A stretch of 48,919 bases of DNA from positions 1 through 48,919 of the forward strand of contig JAFWDJ010000041.1 of assembly GCA_017513095.1 (NCBI GenBank). The letters run 5' to 3'. Positions within the stretch are counted from its first letter, which is position 1. Each line of letters starts with the position of its first letter. The notes beneath the pieces are model-generated. The model was not told the DNA's origin and did not search any database. It saw only the letters and a program-made list of their open reading frames with translations. Made by a program: the position numbers and the translations under genes. The DNA comes from Clostridia bacterium (lineage in GTDB: Bacteria > Bacillota > Clostridia > Oscillospirales > RGIG577). This document shows, piece after piece, positions 1 through 7,635 of this stretch.

Positions 1-346
1 AGCGCCCAGAGCCGCAAGCAGTATTACGGGCCACCAGATCTGCCCCGTCTGCGGCAGCTTATCCGAATCCGTCGTGCTTCCGTCGTCGGGCTCGTCGCCG
101 TCATCGTCCGGCGTCCCGTCGCTTGAATCGTCGCCGTCGTCGGGATTATCGCTGTCCGGCGGATTGTCGGGCCGGTACCGCCGTCTTTTTATATACGACG
201 GCTATCGTTATATCGCCCGTGCGGTCGCTTTGCCCTATCTCGCTCATCTTATCAGCCGCCGGGGCCGATATACCGTATCCAAACAGTATGGCCAAGACAA
301 GAAAAACAACAAGTCCTCTTTTAAAGCTTTTTGTCATTCTCATCAT
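1..346 (-). pseudogene. Frameshifted LPXTG cell-wall-anchored protein, 3' end off the window
   Basis: The N-terminal part starts at an ATG near 346-343, behind an AAAGGA site, and has a basic start followed by a hydrophobic signal segment (VVFLVLAILFGYGIS). It runs about 50 codons in one frame and then stops at 148-146. From about position 201 leftward a different frame is open. It encodes a P/D/N/S/G-rich linker, the sortase signal LPQTG at 57-43, and the start of a hydrophobic anchor (WWPVILLAALG) that runs off the left edge. The second frame has its own stop at 204-202, so a +1 shift between about 201 and 149 is needed to join them. The A5 run at 190-186 is an obvious place. The gene overlaps the end of the sortase gene by 26 bp, so it is probably that sortase's substrate. 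A base-call error, a real pseudogene or slippage could each explain the break. Confidence 0.6.
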
Positions 347-1169
347 GCTTCCTTTTGTTTGCGGTTCTTGATTTGCTAACTATCAATATCACAAGTACTA
401 TAATCAGCGGTACCGCGCCCGCAGCCGCGGCCATCGCGCGGTCTATCTGCAGGGCATCGGGCGTTATGCGCACGTCGTCGTCCGCAGCCGCGTTGTCTGT
501 CCTGTGCCCGCGAACGAGAAGCCTGTGAGAATTGACGCCGTACGGAGTGCATGTGACTATGGTGCAAAAATCGGCCTTGGGGTCTATCTCAAGCAAAGAC
601 ACGTCGTCGGGCAGAACAACGGATATGAGGTCCGTTTCATACGTCAACGTATGACCCAACACTTCCAATATAAATATATCGCCTACTTCGACCTTATCAA
701 GGTCGGTAAGAAGTCTCGCGGAGGGCAGTCCCCTGTGCCCCGAAATGACCGAATGAGAGCCCGTTCCCCCTACGGGAAGGCTCGTTCCCTCGATATGGCC
801 TATACCGTTCGACAGCACTTCGTCGTCAGAGCCGTGATAAAGCGGCAGAGACACCTTTATTGAGGGAATTGAAAGCGTTCCGAGCACGTTTGAGCCGTCA
901 AGAATGAGCTGAGAATCGTATTCGGCGCGCTCAGACGGCGTAAGCTCGTAAAAACGGTTCGCTTTAAGATTGCGGTTATATTCCTGCGCGCTCTCCCACA
1001 GCTCTTCAAGCTTCGCATCATCCGATACGGCCACAGCCTTCGTATACTCGGATATGCGGCTTTGAAATTCGCGCTTGTGAAAGATATCCGACACCGTGGG
1101 ATACAGCAAAAAAGCAAGGCCAGCCACTAATATGACGACAATCACGATCGCCGCCGCTCTTCTTTTCAT
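321..1169 (-). CDS. Class C sortase
   Basis: This membrane-bound transpeptidase should cleave LPXTG-type signals and attach or polymerise surface proteins. The 282 residues carry an N-terminal membrane segment (about 7-24), the sortase barrel, and a second membrane segment near 247-265 before a basic tail. A C-terminal anchor of this kind is typical of class C (pilus-type) sortases. The catalytic residues are visible: His145 in SGHRG, Cys207 in VTCTPYG and Arg216 in HRLLVRG. The adjacent LPXTG protein overlaps its 3' end, which supports an enzyme-substrate pair. No class C lid motif is obvious, and no pilin backbone gene is in the window, so pilus assembly is not shown. The ATG at 1169 has GGGGAG eight bases upstream. 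Confidence 0.9.
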   Translation of the reverse strand: MKRRAAAIVIVVILVAGLAFLLYPTVSDIFHKREFQSRISEYTKAVAVSDDAKLEELWESAQEYNRNLKANRFYELTPSERAEYDSQLILDGSNVLGTLSIPSIKVSLPLYHGSDDEVLSNGIGHIEGTSLPVGGTGSHSVISGHRGLPSARLLTDLDKVEVGDIFILEVLGHTLTYETDLISVVLPDDVSLLEIDPKADFCTIVTCTPYGVNSHRLLVRGHRTDNAAADDDVRITPDALQIDRAMAAAAGAVPLIIVLVILIVSKSRTANKRKHDENDKKL

Positions 1170-1305
1170 CGTTACAACTCCCCGACTGTTATTTTAGGGT
1201 AATATCATCTGCGCGTTCTTCTGCGTCTTCCGAGCACAGCGGCCGGAAACGCCAAACGTCTGCGACCAATGGCCGGGCGAGAGCGTAACCGTCTTAGTCC
1301 CGCAT

Positions 1306-1341
1306 TAAAAATAAACAGTACACCCCCTTGCAGGAATGTAC
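1306..1341 (-). terminator. Intrinsic terminator in the sortase leader
   Basis: On the minus strand a nine-pair stem (GTACATTCC with its G-U-tolerant partner GGGGTGTAC, plus strand 1318-1341) is followed by TGTTTATTTTT. It lies 137 nt before the sortase start, so it would act as an attenuator or end a small RNA. Confidence 0.65.
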
Positions 1342-1521
1342 TTCACTGTCTGCCTTACCTTCGGCAGGGTTTAAAAAGCGCCCAATGGTCCATATTTACA
1401 AGCGGAATTTGCCGGGTAAAATACAGCCATATAAAAGAGCATTATTTAAGCACAGACCCGTCTTGCTTCGCTTTGCAGTTTTGGATTGTCGTGTCGATCT
1501 GCTCTAAACTACTCCCTTTCA
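1306..1521 (-). ncRNA. Candidate structured leader RNA or small RNA ending in a terminator
   Basis: About 215 nt lie between the promoter at 1528-1555 and the terminator at 1306-1341, with no credible coding frame. The transcript begins GAAAGGGAGTAG and contains several local stems: CGGGT pairing with ACCCG around a 40-nt loop, CTGCC/GGCAG around position 1360, and the terminator hairpin. A premature terminator upstream of a gene is the usual layout of a riboswitch or attenuator, and a free-standing small RNA is also possible. I could not match it confidently to any riboswitch class I know. Confidence 0.45.
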
Positions 1522-1527
1522 TAATCA

Positions 1528-1555
1528 ATGATATCATATCTTAAAATAATATCAA
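1528..1555 (-). promoter_or_regulatory. Sigma-A type promoter for the sortase leader
   Basis: The minus strand reads TTGATA, a 16-bp spacer and TATCAT. Transcription would begin near 1521, about 350 nt before the sortase start codon, which leaves a long untranslated leader. Confidence 0.65.
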
Positions 1556-1607
1556 GGGTTTTTGTTAAAAATATATCGTAGTAAATATTTATCGCTTTAA
1601 ATAAATA

Positions 1608-1637
1608 CAGCGATGCGTTTTTTATGCCGCATCGCTG
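1608..1637 (-). terminator. Terminator of the apbE-kinase-C39 operon
   Basis: The arms CAGCGATGCG and CGCATCGCTG form a ten-pair stem with a ten-base loop. It is followed on the minus strand by TATTTATTT, just after the stop codon at 1666. Confidence 0.75.
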
Positions 1638-1665
1638 CAAAAATCGAATAAATACCCGGCCTTTT

Positions 1666-2304
1666 TCAAGCTTTGATTAACCCCGTATCCCTATAATGTA
1701 CAAATCCGCCGCCCATTTCCGCAGTCTCAAGCCAGAGCCCGAGATCTATCTCCTTGAGCATACTCTCATCGGCTATCTCTGCCGTCAGCATATCGAGGCT
1801 CCCGCGGTAGTACGCACCCGTAATCGTGACCCAGTGCCACGAATCAAGCCGCGTTTCCCTGCCGCAGCCCAGGTTCAAAAACGCCACGGGGGTATCTCTC
1901 TCGAGCGCACCCCTCAGATAATCGAAAAGCATGGATTTCGACGGCCGCTTTTCTTTTTTAGGAAGTATTTCCATGGCGCATCTTTCGCCGAAGGAGACGC
2001 CGTTCTCCGACAAATACCGCTCGAAGCCCGCCGCGAACATATCAACGGAATCGACGCCGCGCCTGCCGGGCGTTATATACGTCCACATGACCTCCATGAG
2101 GTCAAGAAACTCCTTTTTCGTATAAGCGTCGGCGCCGCGCTTCCTGTTTTCGTACATGGCAATACACGAGCCGGTCGTGGCGCCGCATCCCGCAAGCCGC
2201 TGAAGCCTTGTTTTGTACCATTCCTGATTGCCGCCGAAGTAGCGCTCCTCTCCCCGCGCGTCCTTTATCATAAGTAAATTATAATCAAGTTTAAACTCTT
2301 TCAT
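1666..2304 (-). CDS. C39-like papain-fold protein of unknown function
   Basis: The protein has 212 residues and no signal peptide or membrane segment. The start MKEFKLDYN at 2304 was chosen because upstream codons in this frame would overlap the preceding gene and encode low-quality sequence. A conserved GCGATT motif (Cys40) near the N terminus and SWHWVTITG (His157) near the C terminus are in the order and spacing of the Cys-His pair of C39/papain-like peptidases. The Cys is preceded by the GGNQEWY region that often supplies the oxyanion Gln or Asn. The substrate is unknown. The gene lies 28 bp after the kinase-like gene and ends the operon at the terminator at 1608-1637. It could be a peptidase or an inactive papain-fold binding protein. 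Confidence 0.6.
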   Translation of the reverse strand: MKEFKLDYNLLMIKDARGEERYFGGNQEWYKTRLQRLAGCGATTGSCIAMYENRKRGADAYTKKEFLDLMEVMWTYITPGRRGVDSVDMFAAGFERYLSENGVSFGERCAMEILPKKEKRPSKSMLFDYLRGALERDTPVAFLNLGCGRETRLDSWHWVTITGAYYRGSLDMLTAEIADESMLKEIDLGLWLETAEMGGGFVHYRDTGLIKA

Positions 2305-2332
2305 AAAAAGCCCCGCCCAAAAATTCGTATCA

Positions 2333-3001
2333 CTAAAGCTTAACGTCCGGCTTATTCTCAATGCCCTGCTCGCGGCAGACGCGCTCAAGTGCTGCGTCAA
2401 GCCTGTTTTTGTCATAATCGCCGCCGAGAAGAGCCCTCGCCGCCGCCGATTTAAACTCCGCGGAGCACTTGTCACACAGAAGGATCTCTGCCGCAAGCGT
2501 GTGAAGGTCGTCCTCGAAGCTGCCGGTATAATCGCCGTTCTCAAAGTCGTATCCGTATACGACTCCCGCGGGCGCGAGCGTGAAATTCGTAAGCGACAGA
2601 TCGCCCGCCGAGGTTATCTTCGCGTCGGGGAAGCCGGCGCAGACCTTGTGGAAGCTTACGAGCCAGTCGCGAAGCGCCGAGGCCGCCTCCGTAAAGTCGC
2701 CGCCGTTTTTCTCGCAGTCGGCAAGCGTATCGACGAGCGTTCCGCCGCGCAGATATTCAATCATGAGCGTCTTATCGTCGCGCGCCATGATTTTGGGCAC
2801 CTTTACGCCGTTTTCGTAAAGGAACGTAAGCATCTTCGCCTCAAATTCGATGTCGCGGGGCGACTTGAGCATATACTCTATAAGCATACAGTCCGGATTT
2901 AATGCGCAAGCCATGTAAATCTCATTGTGCCTCGACGGATACGCCTCCTTGTGGCATTGTTCATAACCCTGATACAGTAAGAAATCGTGCGGAGTCTTCA
3001 T
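2333..3001 (-). CDS. Small APH/choline-kinase-like phosphotransferase
   Basis: This 222-residue cytoplasmic protein belongs to the protein-kinase-like fold used by aminoglycoside and choline kinases. The catalytic loop reads GDLSLTNF (Asp134, Asn139), matching the HxDxxxxN pattern with Gly in place of His. The metal-binding motif is YDFE around Asp152 in place of DFG. The N-terminal lobe is short and its nucleotide-binding lysine is not obvious, so the substrate cannot be named. It is 27 bp downstream of apbE and 28 bp upstream of the C39-like gene, consistent with co-transcription. Confidence 0.6.
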   Translation of the reverse strand: MKTPHDFLLYQGYEQCHKEAYPSRHNEIYMACALNPDCMLIEYMLKSPRDIEFEAKMLTFLYENGVKVPKIMARDDKTLMIEYLRGGTLVDTLADCEKNGGDFTEAASALRDWLVSFHKVCAGFPDAKITSAGDLSLTNFTLAPAGVVYGYDFENGDYTGSFEDDLHTLAAEILLCDKCSAEFKSAAARALLGGDYDKNRLDAALERVCREQGIENKPDVKL

Positions 3002-3028
3002 ATGTGCCGTCCTCCCAATTATTATATT

Positions 3029-4093
3029 TTATTCTTCAAAGATAAAGCGTCCTTCCATTGCCTCGCTGCCGTAAAAATATATCTCGCCGTCTGTATCGAC
3101 GTATATAAGCACCCAGCTAAGATCGGAAAATTCGGGATTATATAGCGCAAACATCGCCGCGTCGTCCTCGCCGAGAAGCATAATGGACGTGGAAAGGATA
3201 TCGGCGGTCATGCCGTCCTTCCAGATCACGGCCGAAGCCGACGCGCCTCTTACGGGATATCCCGTGTCGGGGTCGAATATATGGCAGTAGCGCACGCCGT
3301 CAACTTCAAAATAGCGCTGATAATCGCCCGACGATACGACAAATTCGTCGCAAACGTCCACCCTGCCCGCTATATCCGAAGCGTCGCGCGGATGCTGGAT
3401 GCCCACGGACCAGTCGGAGCCGTCCGGCTTTGTGCCTATGGCGCAGATGTTGCCGCCCGCGTCGATTATCGCGGACTTTATACCCGCACTTTTTAGCGCC
3501 TGTGCCATAACGTCGGTCGCGTAGCCCTTCGCTGCCGCGCCGAGGTCCATCTTCATGCCGGGCTTTTTAAGATATACGGTATGCTCATCTTCGTTTAAAA
3601 CGACGTCGGACAGACTGCAGAGCGCAAGCGTCTCTTTTATCTCCTCATCGGAGGGAACGCGGTATTCCTGCGTTGAAAAGCCCCACAGGTCGGACATCGC
3701 GCCCATTACGATATTAAATTTGCCGCCCGTAATCTCGCCGTAGTGAAGCGAGGTCGCAATCAAATTCCACACGTCGTCGGAAACGTGCACGGGTGCAACG
3801 CCGGCGTTCTCGTTTACGGCCCAGACTTCGCTTGCGGCCTTTTCCGAGTCGGTATTCGGAAATCTCGTTACGCGCGCGGCGATATCCTCGAACGCGGTCT
3901 CCGCCGCGTCGAACGCGGCCTCGGCCTGTTCGCTTGAAATACCGGCGCCGGAGGGTATGCGAATAACGACTACGGTGTCCATCGAGTAGAACTCGCGGCG
4001 GTACTCCTCGCCGCCGCTCTTTTGTCCGGAGCAGCCAGAAAAGACGAGTAGTACGATAATTACGCTTATGATAATGCTTATTGCTCGTTTCAT
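3029..4093 (-). CDS. apbE: FAD:protein FMN transferase lipoprotein
   Basis: ApbE enzymes cleave FAD and transfer FMN covalently to a Thr or Ser of extracytoplasmic redox proteins. The 354-residue product has a lipoprotein signal peptide ending in FSGC (lipidated Cys21). Family motifs appear in order: FNIVMGAMSDLWGF near 126-139, DLGAAAKGYA at 183-192, DAGGN at 211-215, and HIFDPDTGYP at 271-280. No RnfG/NqrC-type or FMN-binding target is in the window, so its substrate lies elsewhere. GGAAGGAA precedes the ATG. The gene heads an operon driven by the consensus promoter at 4122-4150. Confidence 0.95.
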   Translation of the reverse strand: MKRAISIIISVIIVLLVFSGCSGQKSGGEEYRREFYSMDTVVVIRIPSGAGISSEQAEAAFDAAETAFEDIAARVTRFPNTDSEKAASEVWAVNENAGVAPVHVSDDVWNLIATSLHYGEITGGKFNIVMGAMSDLWGFSTQEYRVPSDEEIKETLALCSLSDVVLNEDEHTVYLKKPGMKMDLGAAAKGYATDVMAQALKSAGIKSAIIDAGGNICAIGTKPDGSDWSVGIQHPRDASDIAGRVDVCDEFVVSSGDYQRYFEVDGVRYCHIFDPDTGYPVRGASASAVIWKDGMTADILSTSIMLLGEDDAAMFALYNPEFSDLSWVLIYVDTDGEIYFYGSEAMEGRFIFEE

Positions 4094-4121
4094 TTTGAAA
4101 TTCCTTCCTATTGATATTTAA

Positions 4122-4150
4122 ATTATATACACAGGCGCGCATTTTGTCAA
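4122..4150 (-). promoter_or_regulatory. apbE: Consensus promoter of the apbE operon
   Basis: Minus strand: TTGACA, 17-bp spacer, TATAAT. This is a perfect match to the housekeeping consensus, about 30 nt upstream of the apbE start. Confidence 0.9.
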
Positions 4151-4241
4151 ATGCGCGCGGCGGATTTGTCGGGGGAAAATATGCGATTTCAGGCTATTGG
4201 AAAAACTGCATAAATGTAAATATCTTTTTTATCGTTTTTTA

Positions 4242-4270
4242 TTGAAATATGGTAAAGATTATATTATAAT
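4242..4270 (+). promoter_or_regulatory. Promoter of the EF-G-like gene
   Basis: Plus strand: TTGAAA, 17-bp spacer, TATAAT. It leaves a leader of about 85 nt before the start codon at 4362. Confidence 0.85.
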
Positions 4271-4310
4271 GTTTAAGTGTCGTTACAAAATTGGAGTATA
4301 CGGCGCGAAG

Positions 4311-4337
4311 GGCCGCGCAAAATGCGATTTTGCGGCC
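4311..4337 (+). promoter_or_regulatory. Leader stem-loop before the EF-G-like gene
   Basis: GGCCGCGCAAAAT pairs with ATTTTGCGGCC around a GCG loop, with a two-base bulge. The stem ends about ten bases before the ribosome site. No T tract follows, so it more likely affects mRNA stability or translation than termination. Confidence 0.4.
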
Positions 4338-4361
4338 ATAATTGAAAGGAGAGAAATTTAA

Positions 4362-6443
4362 ATGAAACAATACCCGGTCGAAAAGCTTAGAAACGTAGTC
4401 GTAATGGGACACGGCGGAGACGGAAAGTCGTCGCTTTTGGAGCATATCCTTTTTCATACAAAGGCTATCGACAGACTGGGAAAGATTGCTGACGGCAATA
4501 CCACTTCAGACTTTGATCCCGAGGAGATAAAAAGAACGATCTCGATATCGGCTTCGATCCTCCCCGTTGAGCATGACGGATATAAAATAAACTTCCTTGA
4601 TACTCCCGGTTATTTCGATTTCGTCGGCGAGGTCGAAGAGGGTGTGCGCGTATCCGACGCGGCTCTTATCGTTCTCAGCGCAAAATCGGGCGTAGAGGTT
4701 GGTACGCGCAAGGCGTACAAGCTCGCCGTAAAGAACAATCTGCCTACCATGTTTATCATAAATAAGATGGACGAGGAGAACGCGGACTTCTACGCATCGC
4801 TTGACAGCCTCAGAGAGAACTTCGGCGTTAAGGTATGCCCCATCTCGATACCGATAATCGAGAACGAAAAGTTCGTGGGCGTTGTAGACTGCATCCGCTT
4901 AAAGGCAAGACGCTTTGAGGGCGGCAAGGTAATAGACATCGACATTCCCGACAGCATGAAAGAGCATATCGAGCCCGTTAGAAACATGCTCATGGAGTCC
5001 GTTGCCGAGTCGAGCGACGAGCTTATGGAAAAATTCTTCGACGGCGAGGAGTTCACCGCCGACGAAATAGACAACGCGTTAAAGAACGGCGTAAGAGAGG
5101 CGACCATACTTCCCGTGCTCTGCTCGTCCGCTGTTACGGGCGGCGGCATCCCCAGCCTCCTTGCAAACATAGAGAGCTACTTCCCCTCCCCCGCCGAGTG
5201 CAAGCCGGAAATCGCGACGAACGCAAAGGACGAAGAGGTTGAAGTACCCGCGAACGCCGCAGACCCCGCAAGCGCGCTCGTATTCAAGACCGTTGCCGAC
5301 CCGTTCGTAGGCAAGCTTTCCTACTTCAAGGTAATGAGCGGCTCCGTTAAGGCAAACTCCGAGCTTTACAACACGAGAGCGGGAGCAAGCGAAAAGATCG
5401 GCCGCATCTTCTTCGTTCGCGGCAAGAAGCAGGTAGAGACGACCGAGGTTGGCTTAGGAGACATCGGCGCCGTTACGAAGCTCGGCAAGACCGTAACGGG
5501 CGACACGCTCTGCGCTTCCTCGCGCCAGATAAAGTTTAGGGGCATAGACTTCCCGAAGCCGTCGCTTTCGCTTGCCATTGTTCCGAAGGCAAAGGGCGAC
5601 GAGGAAAAGATAGCCTCCGGTCTTACGAGACTTTCCGAGGAGGACTCCACCTTCTCCACGATGAACAATCCCGAAACGCGCCAGCTCGTTATCTCCGGCG
5701 TGGGCGACGTTCAGCTTGACGTTATAATCTCGAAGCTCAAGAGCAAGTTCGGCGTTGACGCTGAGCTTATCGAGCCCAAGGTAGCATACCGCGAGACGAT
5801 CCGCAAGTCCGCCGAGGCAGAAGGCAAGCATAAGAAGCAGTCCGGCGGCGCAGGTCAGTTCGGCGTCGTTCAGATACGCTTCGAGCCCATCACCGACGGT
5901 TCGTCCGATTTCGAGTTCGTAAACGCTATCGTAGGCGGCGTCGTTCCGAAGGAATTCATACCCGCCGTTGAAAAGGGTCTGCGCGAGAGCATGCAGCACG
6001 GCGTTCTCGCCGGATATCCGATGGTCGGCGTTAAGGCTACGCTGTTCGACGGCAAGTACCACCCCGTTGACAGTAAGGAAGTTGCCTTCAAGTCCGCGGC
6101 AAGGCTTTCGTATAAGGCTGCCTGCGCACAGGCAAGCCCCGTACTGCTTGAGCCCATAGGCAAGGCCGAGGTACACATCCCCGACGATTACATGGGCGAC
6201 GTTATCGGCGACATGAACAAGCGCCGCGGCCAGATACTCGGCATGGATAAGGACGCCGACGGATTAAGCGTCGTAAGCGCGTACGTTCCGATGAGCGAGA
6301 TGCACACCTACGCTATCGACCTTCGCTCCATGACGCGCGGTCAGGGCGACTTCACGATCGAGTTCGACCGCTACGAGCAGGTACCGGATTCCGCGGCTCA
6401 GAAGATAATCGCAGACGCAAAATTCGAGGACGAGGAGGAATAA
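4362..6443 (+). CDS. EF-G-like GTPase paralogue
   Basis: This 693-residue translational GTPase has the full EF-G architecture. The G domain has GHGGDGKSS (16-24), DTPGY (80-84) and NKMD (134-137). It is followed by domain II and the C-terminal EF-G III-V region (GQFGVVQIRF, PKEFIPAVEKG, GDMNKRRGQILGMD). The P-loop differs from the AHIDAGKTT of canonical EF-G, which places it with the EF-G-like second paralogues common in Firmicutes. Those keep the fold, but their role in translocation or ribosome rescue is unsettled. The gene is monocistronic, with its own promoter and a bidirectional terminator at 6472-6504. A housekeeping fusA would be expected elsewhere. Confidence 0.9.
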   Translation: MKQYPVEKLRNVVVMGHGGDGKSSLLEHILFHTKAIDRLGKIADGNTTSDFDPEEIKRTISISASILPVEHDGYKINFLDTPGYFDFVGEVEEGVRVSDAALIVLSAKSGVEVGTRKAYKLAVKNNLPTMFIINKMDEENADFYASLDSLRENFGVKVCPISIPIIENEKFVGVVDCIRLKARRFEGGKVIDIDIPDSMKEHIEPVRNMLMESVAESSDELMEKFFDGEEFTADEIDNALKNGVREATILPVLCSSAVTGGGIPSLLANIESYFPSPAECKPEIATNAKDEEVEVPANAADPASALVFKTVADPFVGKLSYFKVMSGSVKANSELYNTRAGASEKIGRIFFVRGKKQVETTEVGLGDIGAVTKLGKTVTGDTLCASSRQIKFRGIDFPKPSLSLAIVPKAKGDEEKIASGLTRLSEEDSTFSTMNNPETRQLVISGVGDVQLDVIISKLKSKFGVDAELIEPKVAYRETIRKSAEAEGKHKKQSGGAGQFGVVQIRFEPITDGSSDFEFVNAIVGGVVPKEFIPAVEKGLRESMQHGVLAGYPMVGVKATLFDGKYHPVDSKEVAFKSAARLSYKAACAQASPVLLEPIGKAEVHIPDDYMGDVIGDMNKRRGQILGMDKDADGLSVVSAYVPMSEMHTYAIDLRSMTRGQGDFTIEFDRYEQVPDSAAQKIIADAKFEDEEE

Positions 6444-6471
6444 TCCTCTCCCCGCCTCACCCGACAGGCAT

Positions 6472-6504
6472 AAAACGGAAGGCAGAAAACTGCCTTCCGT
6501 TTTT
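6472..6504. terminator. Bidirectional terminator
   Basis: ACGGAAGGCAG and CTGCCTTCCGT form a stem with an AAAA loop, flanked by an A-run on the left and a T-run on the right. It separates the convergent EF-G-like and MmcQ-EVE genes. Confidence 0.9.
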
Positions 6505-6508
6505 TATA

Positions 6509-7582
6509 TCAAAGCTTCTCAATTTCATTTAAAAACCGTTCGGGCGCGAGCCTCGGGCCGCGCACCGTATTTATGCCGACGCCTTTCAGGCGTTCAAATT
6601 TAAATACGTCCGGCGGATAGGTTTTTTGCCGCTTTATCTTCATCACGCGGTCTATCCTTATATTCTCGTCGCTGTAATCGTACGGCATGTCCGCCGCGGT
6701 CACGACGCATTTGTATCGTACGGCGGAAACGGGCGCTCCGACGTACAGATAGACGATATCGCCGACGCAGATTCTGCTGCTCTGCTTCCAGATGATCTCG
6801 GGATTGCTTTCAAACGCGGCGTCAACGTCAAAGTATCGCGGATTGGCCGGGATGATCCAGCTTTTTTGCCCTGCGGCTCTTGCGGTCGCTTTCTTTGAAT
6901 TTGCGGCAAAGCCTCTGCTTATTTCGATAAGCTCGATTATGCGGTCGTCAGGAAGCGTCCCGTCGAGCAGCACGCTTGCCCAGCTTTTGTGGTTCATGTG
7001 GTACGCAGGATATATTCCTGCCGTTTTTATCAGCGTCCCGTGCATTTCGGGGTCGGTCTTTAAGTTTACGACCTCGACCGTCTCGTCTCCGCTTTCGCCT
7101 TTACCTTCCTTTTTAAGCTTGCTTCTTTCAACGGGCATAATAAGGGCGTACCACTTGCGGTTATCGGGGCATCGGAGAACGCCTATGCCCTCGGCGTTTT
7201 TGAACGGATTATCGGGGCTTTCGCCGTACTTTTCATATATAAGGCGCGTTATGCGGTTCGCCTGATCGGACATAAACGGCGTTTTAATAAAGCAGGCGGC
7301 GGCTATGCGCCCAAGCATCGCTTCATATTCTTCGCGCACCGCGCCTACGAACGCGCCGGTGTGAAGCGGCGCGTGTATGGGCAGGTACTCCTCCCCGGAG
7401 TCCGTATCGAACACACGGCCCGTTACATTGCCGCCGTCGTCCACGAATACGTCGGCGCGGAACGCGCCGTCCATTATCGTCTCGCTGTACGTATATCCGC
7501 CGTCCGTGCGCACGAAGCCGAACGCGGCGAGACGCGAAAAATCGGGCGCCGTTCTTTTGAATACTTCGCTTTCAATGCTCAT
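6509..7582 (-). CDS. MmcQ/YjbR-type domain fused to an EVE domain
   Basis: The 357-residue protein has three parts. The N-terminal 100 residues are unassigned. A MmcQ/YjbR (CyaY-fold DNA-binding-like) segment follows, with the signature IYPAYHMNHKSWASVLLD near 190-207. The C-terminal domain from about 231 (SWIIPANPRYFDVDAAF, then GDIVYLYVGAP) fits EVE/PUA-like folds that read modified bases. I chose the second ATG at 7582 because GGGGG lies five bases upstream of it, whereas the ATG at 7594 has no ribosome site. It follows the terminator of the ABC operon. The pairing suggests a nucleic-acid reader, but the target is unknown. Confidence 0.7.
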   Translation of the reverse strand: MSIESEVFKRTAPDFSRLAAFGFVRTDGGYTYSETIMDGAFRADVFVDDGGNVTGRVFDTDSGEEYLPIHAPLHTGAFVGAVREEYEAMLGRIAAACFIKTPFMSDQANRITRLIYEKYGESPDNPFKNAEGIGVLRCPDNRKWYALIMPVERSKLKKEGKGESGDETVEVVNLKTDPEMHGTLIKTAGIYPAYHMNHKSWASVLLDGTLPDDRIIELIEISRGFAANSKKATARAAGQKSWIIPANPRYFDVDAAFESNPEIIWKQSSRICVGDIVYLYVGAPVSAVRYKCVVTAADMPYDYSDENIRIDRVMKIKRQKTYPPDVFKFERLKGVGINTVRGPRLAPERFLNEIEKL

Positions 7583-7602
7583 ACTTTCCCCCATATGTAA
7601 AA

Positions 7603-7622
7603 GGGACGGTCAAAGCCGTCCC
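7603..7622 (-). terminator. Terminator of the ABC importer operon
   Basis: GGGACGG, a six-base loop and CCGTCCC are followed on the minus strand by TTTTA. It lies just after the ATPase stop codon and partly overlaps the leader of the MmcQ-EVE gene, so some read-through may drive that gene. Confidence 0.65.
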
Positions 7623-7635
7623 GTAAGTTTCTTGT

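Noticed and set aside
1306-1521. Resemblance of the sortase leader to yybP-ykoY (GGGAGTAG, GCCGAAGG) or c-di-GMP-I (GCAAAGC) riboswitches
   Set aside because: Only short motifs match. The spacing is too long for the first, and the P1b/tetraloop half of the second is missing. A covariance search would be needed.
1269-1544. Plus-strand reading frame of 91 codons
   Set aside because: It runs antisense to the leader RNA, has no ribosome site and shows no recognisable protein features.
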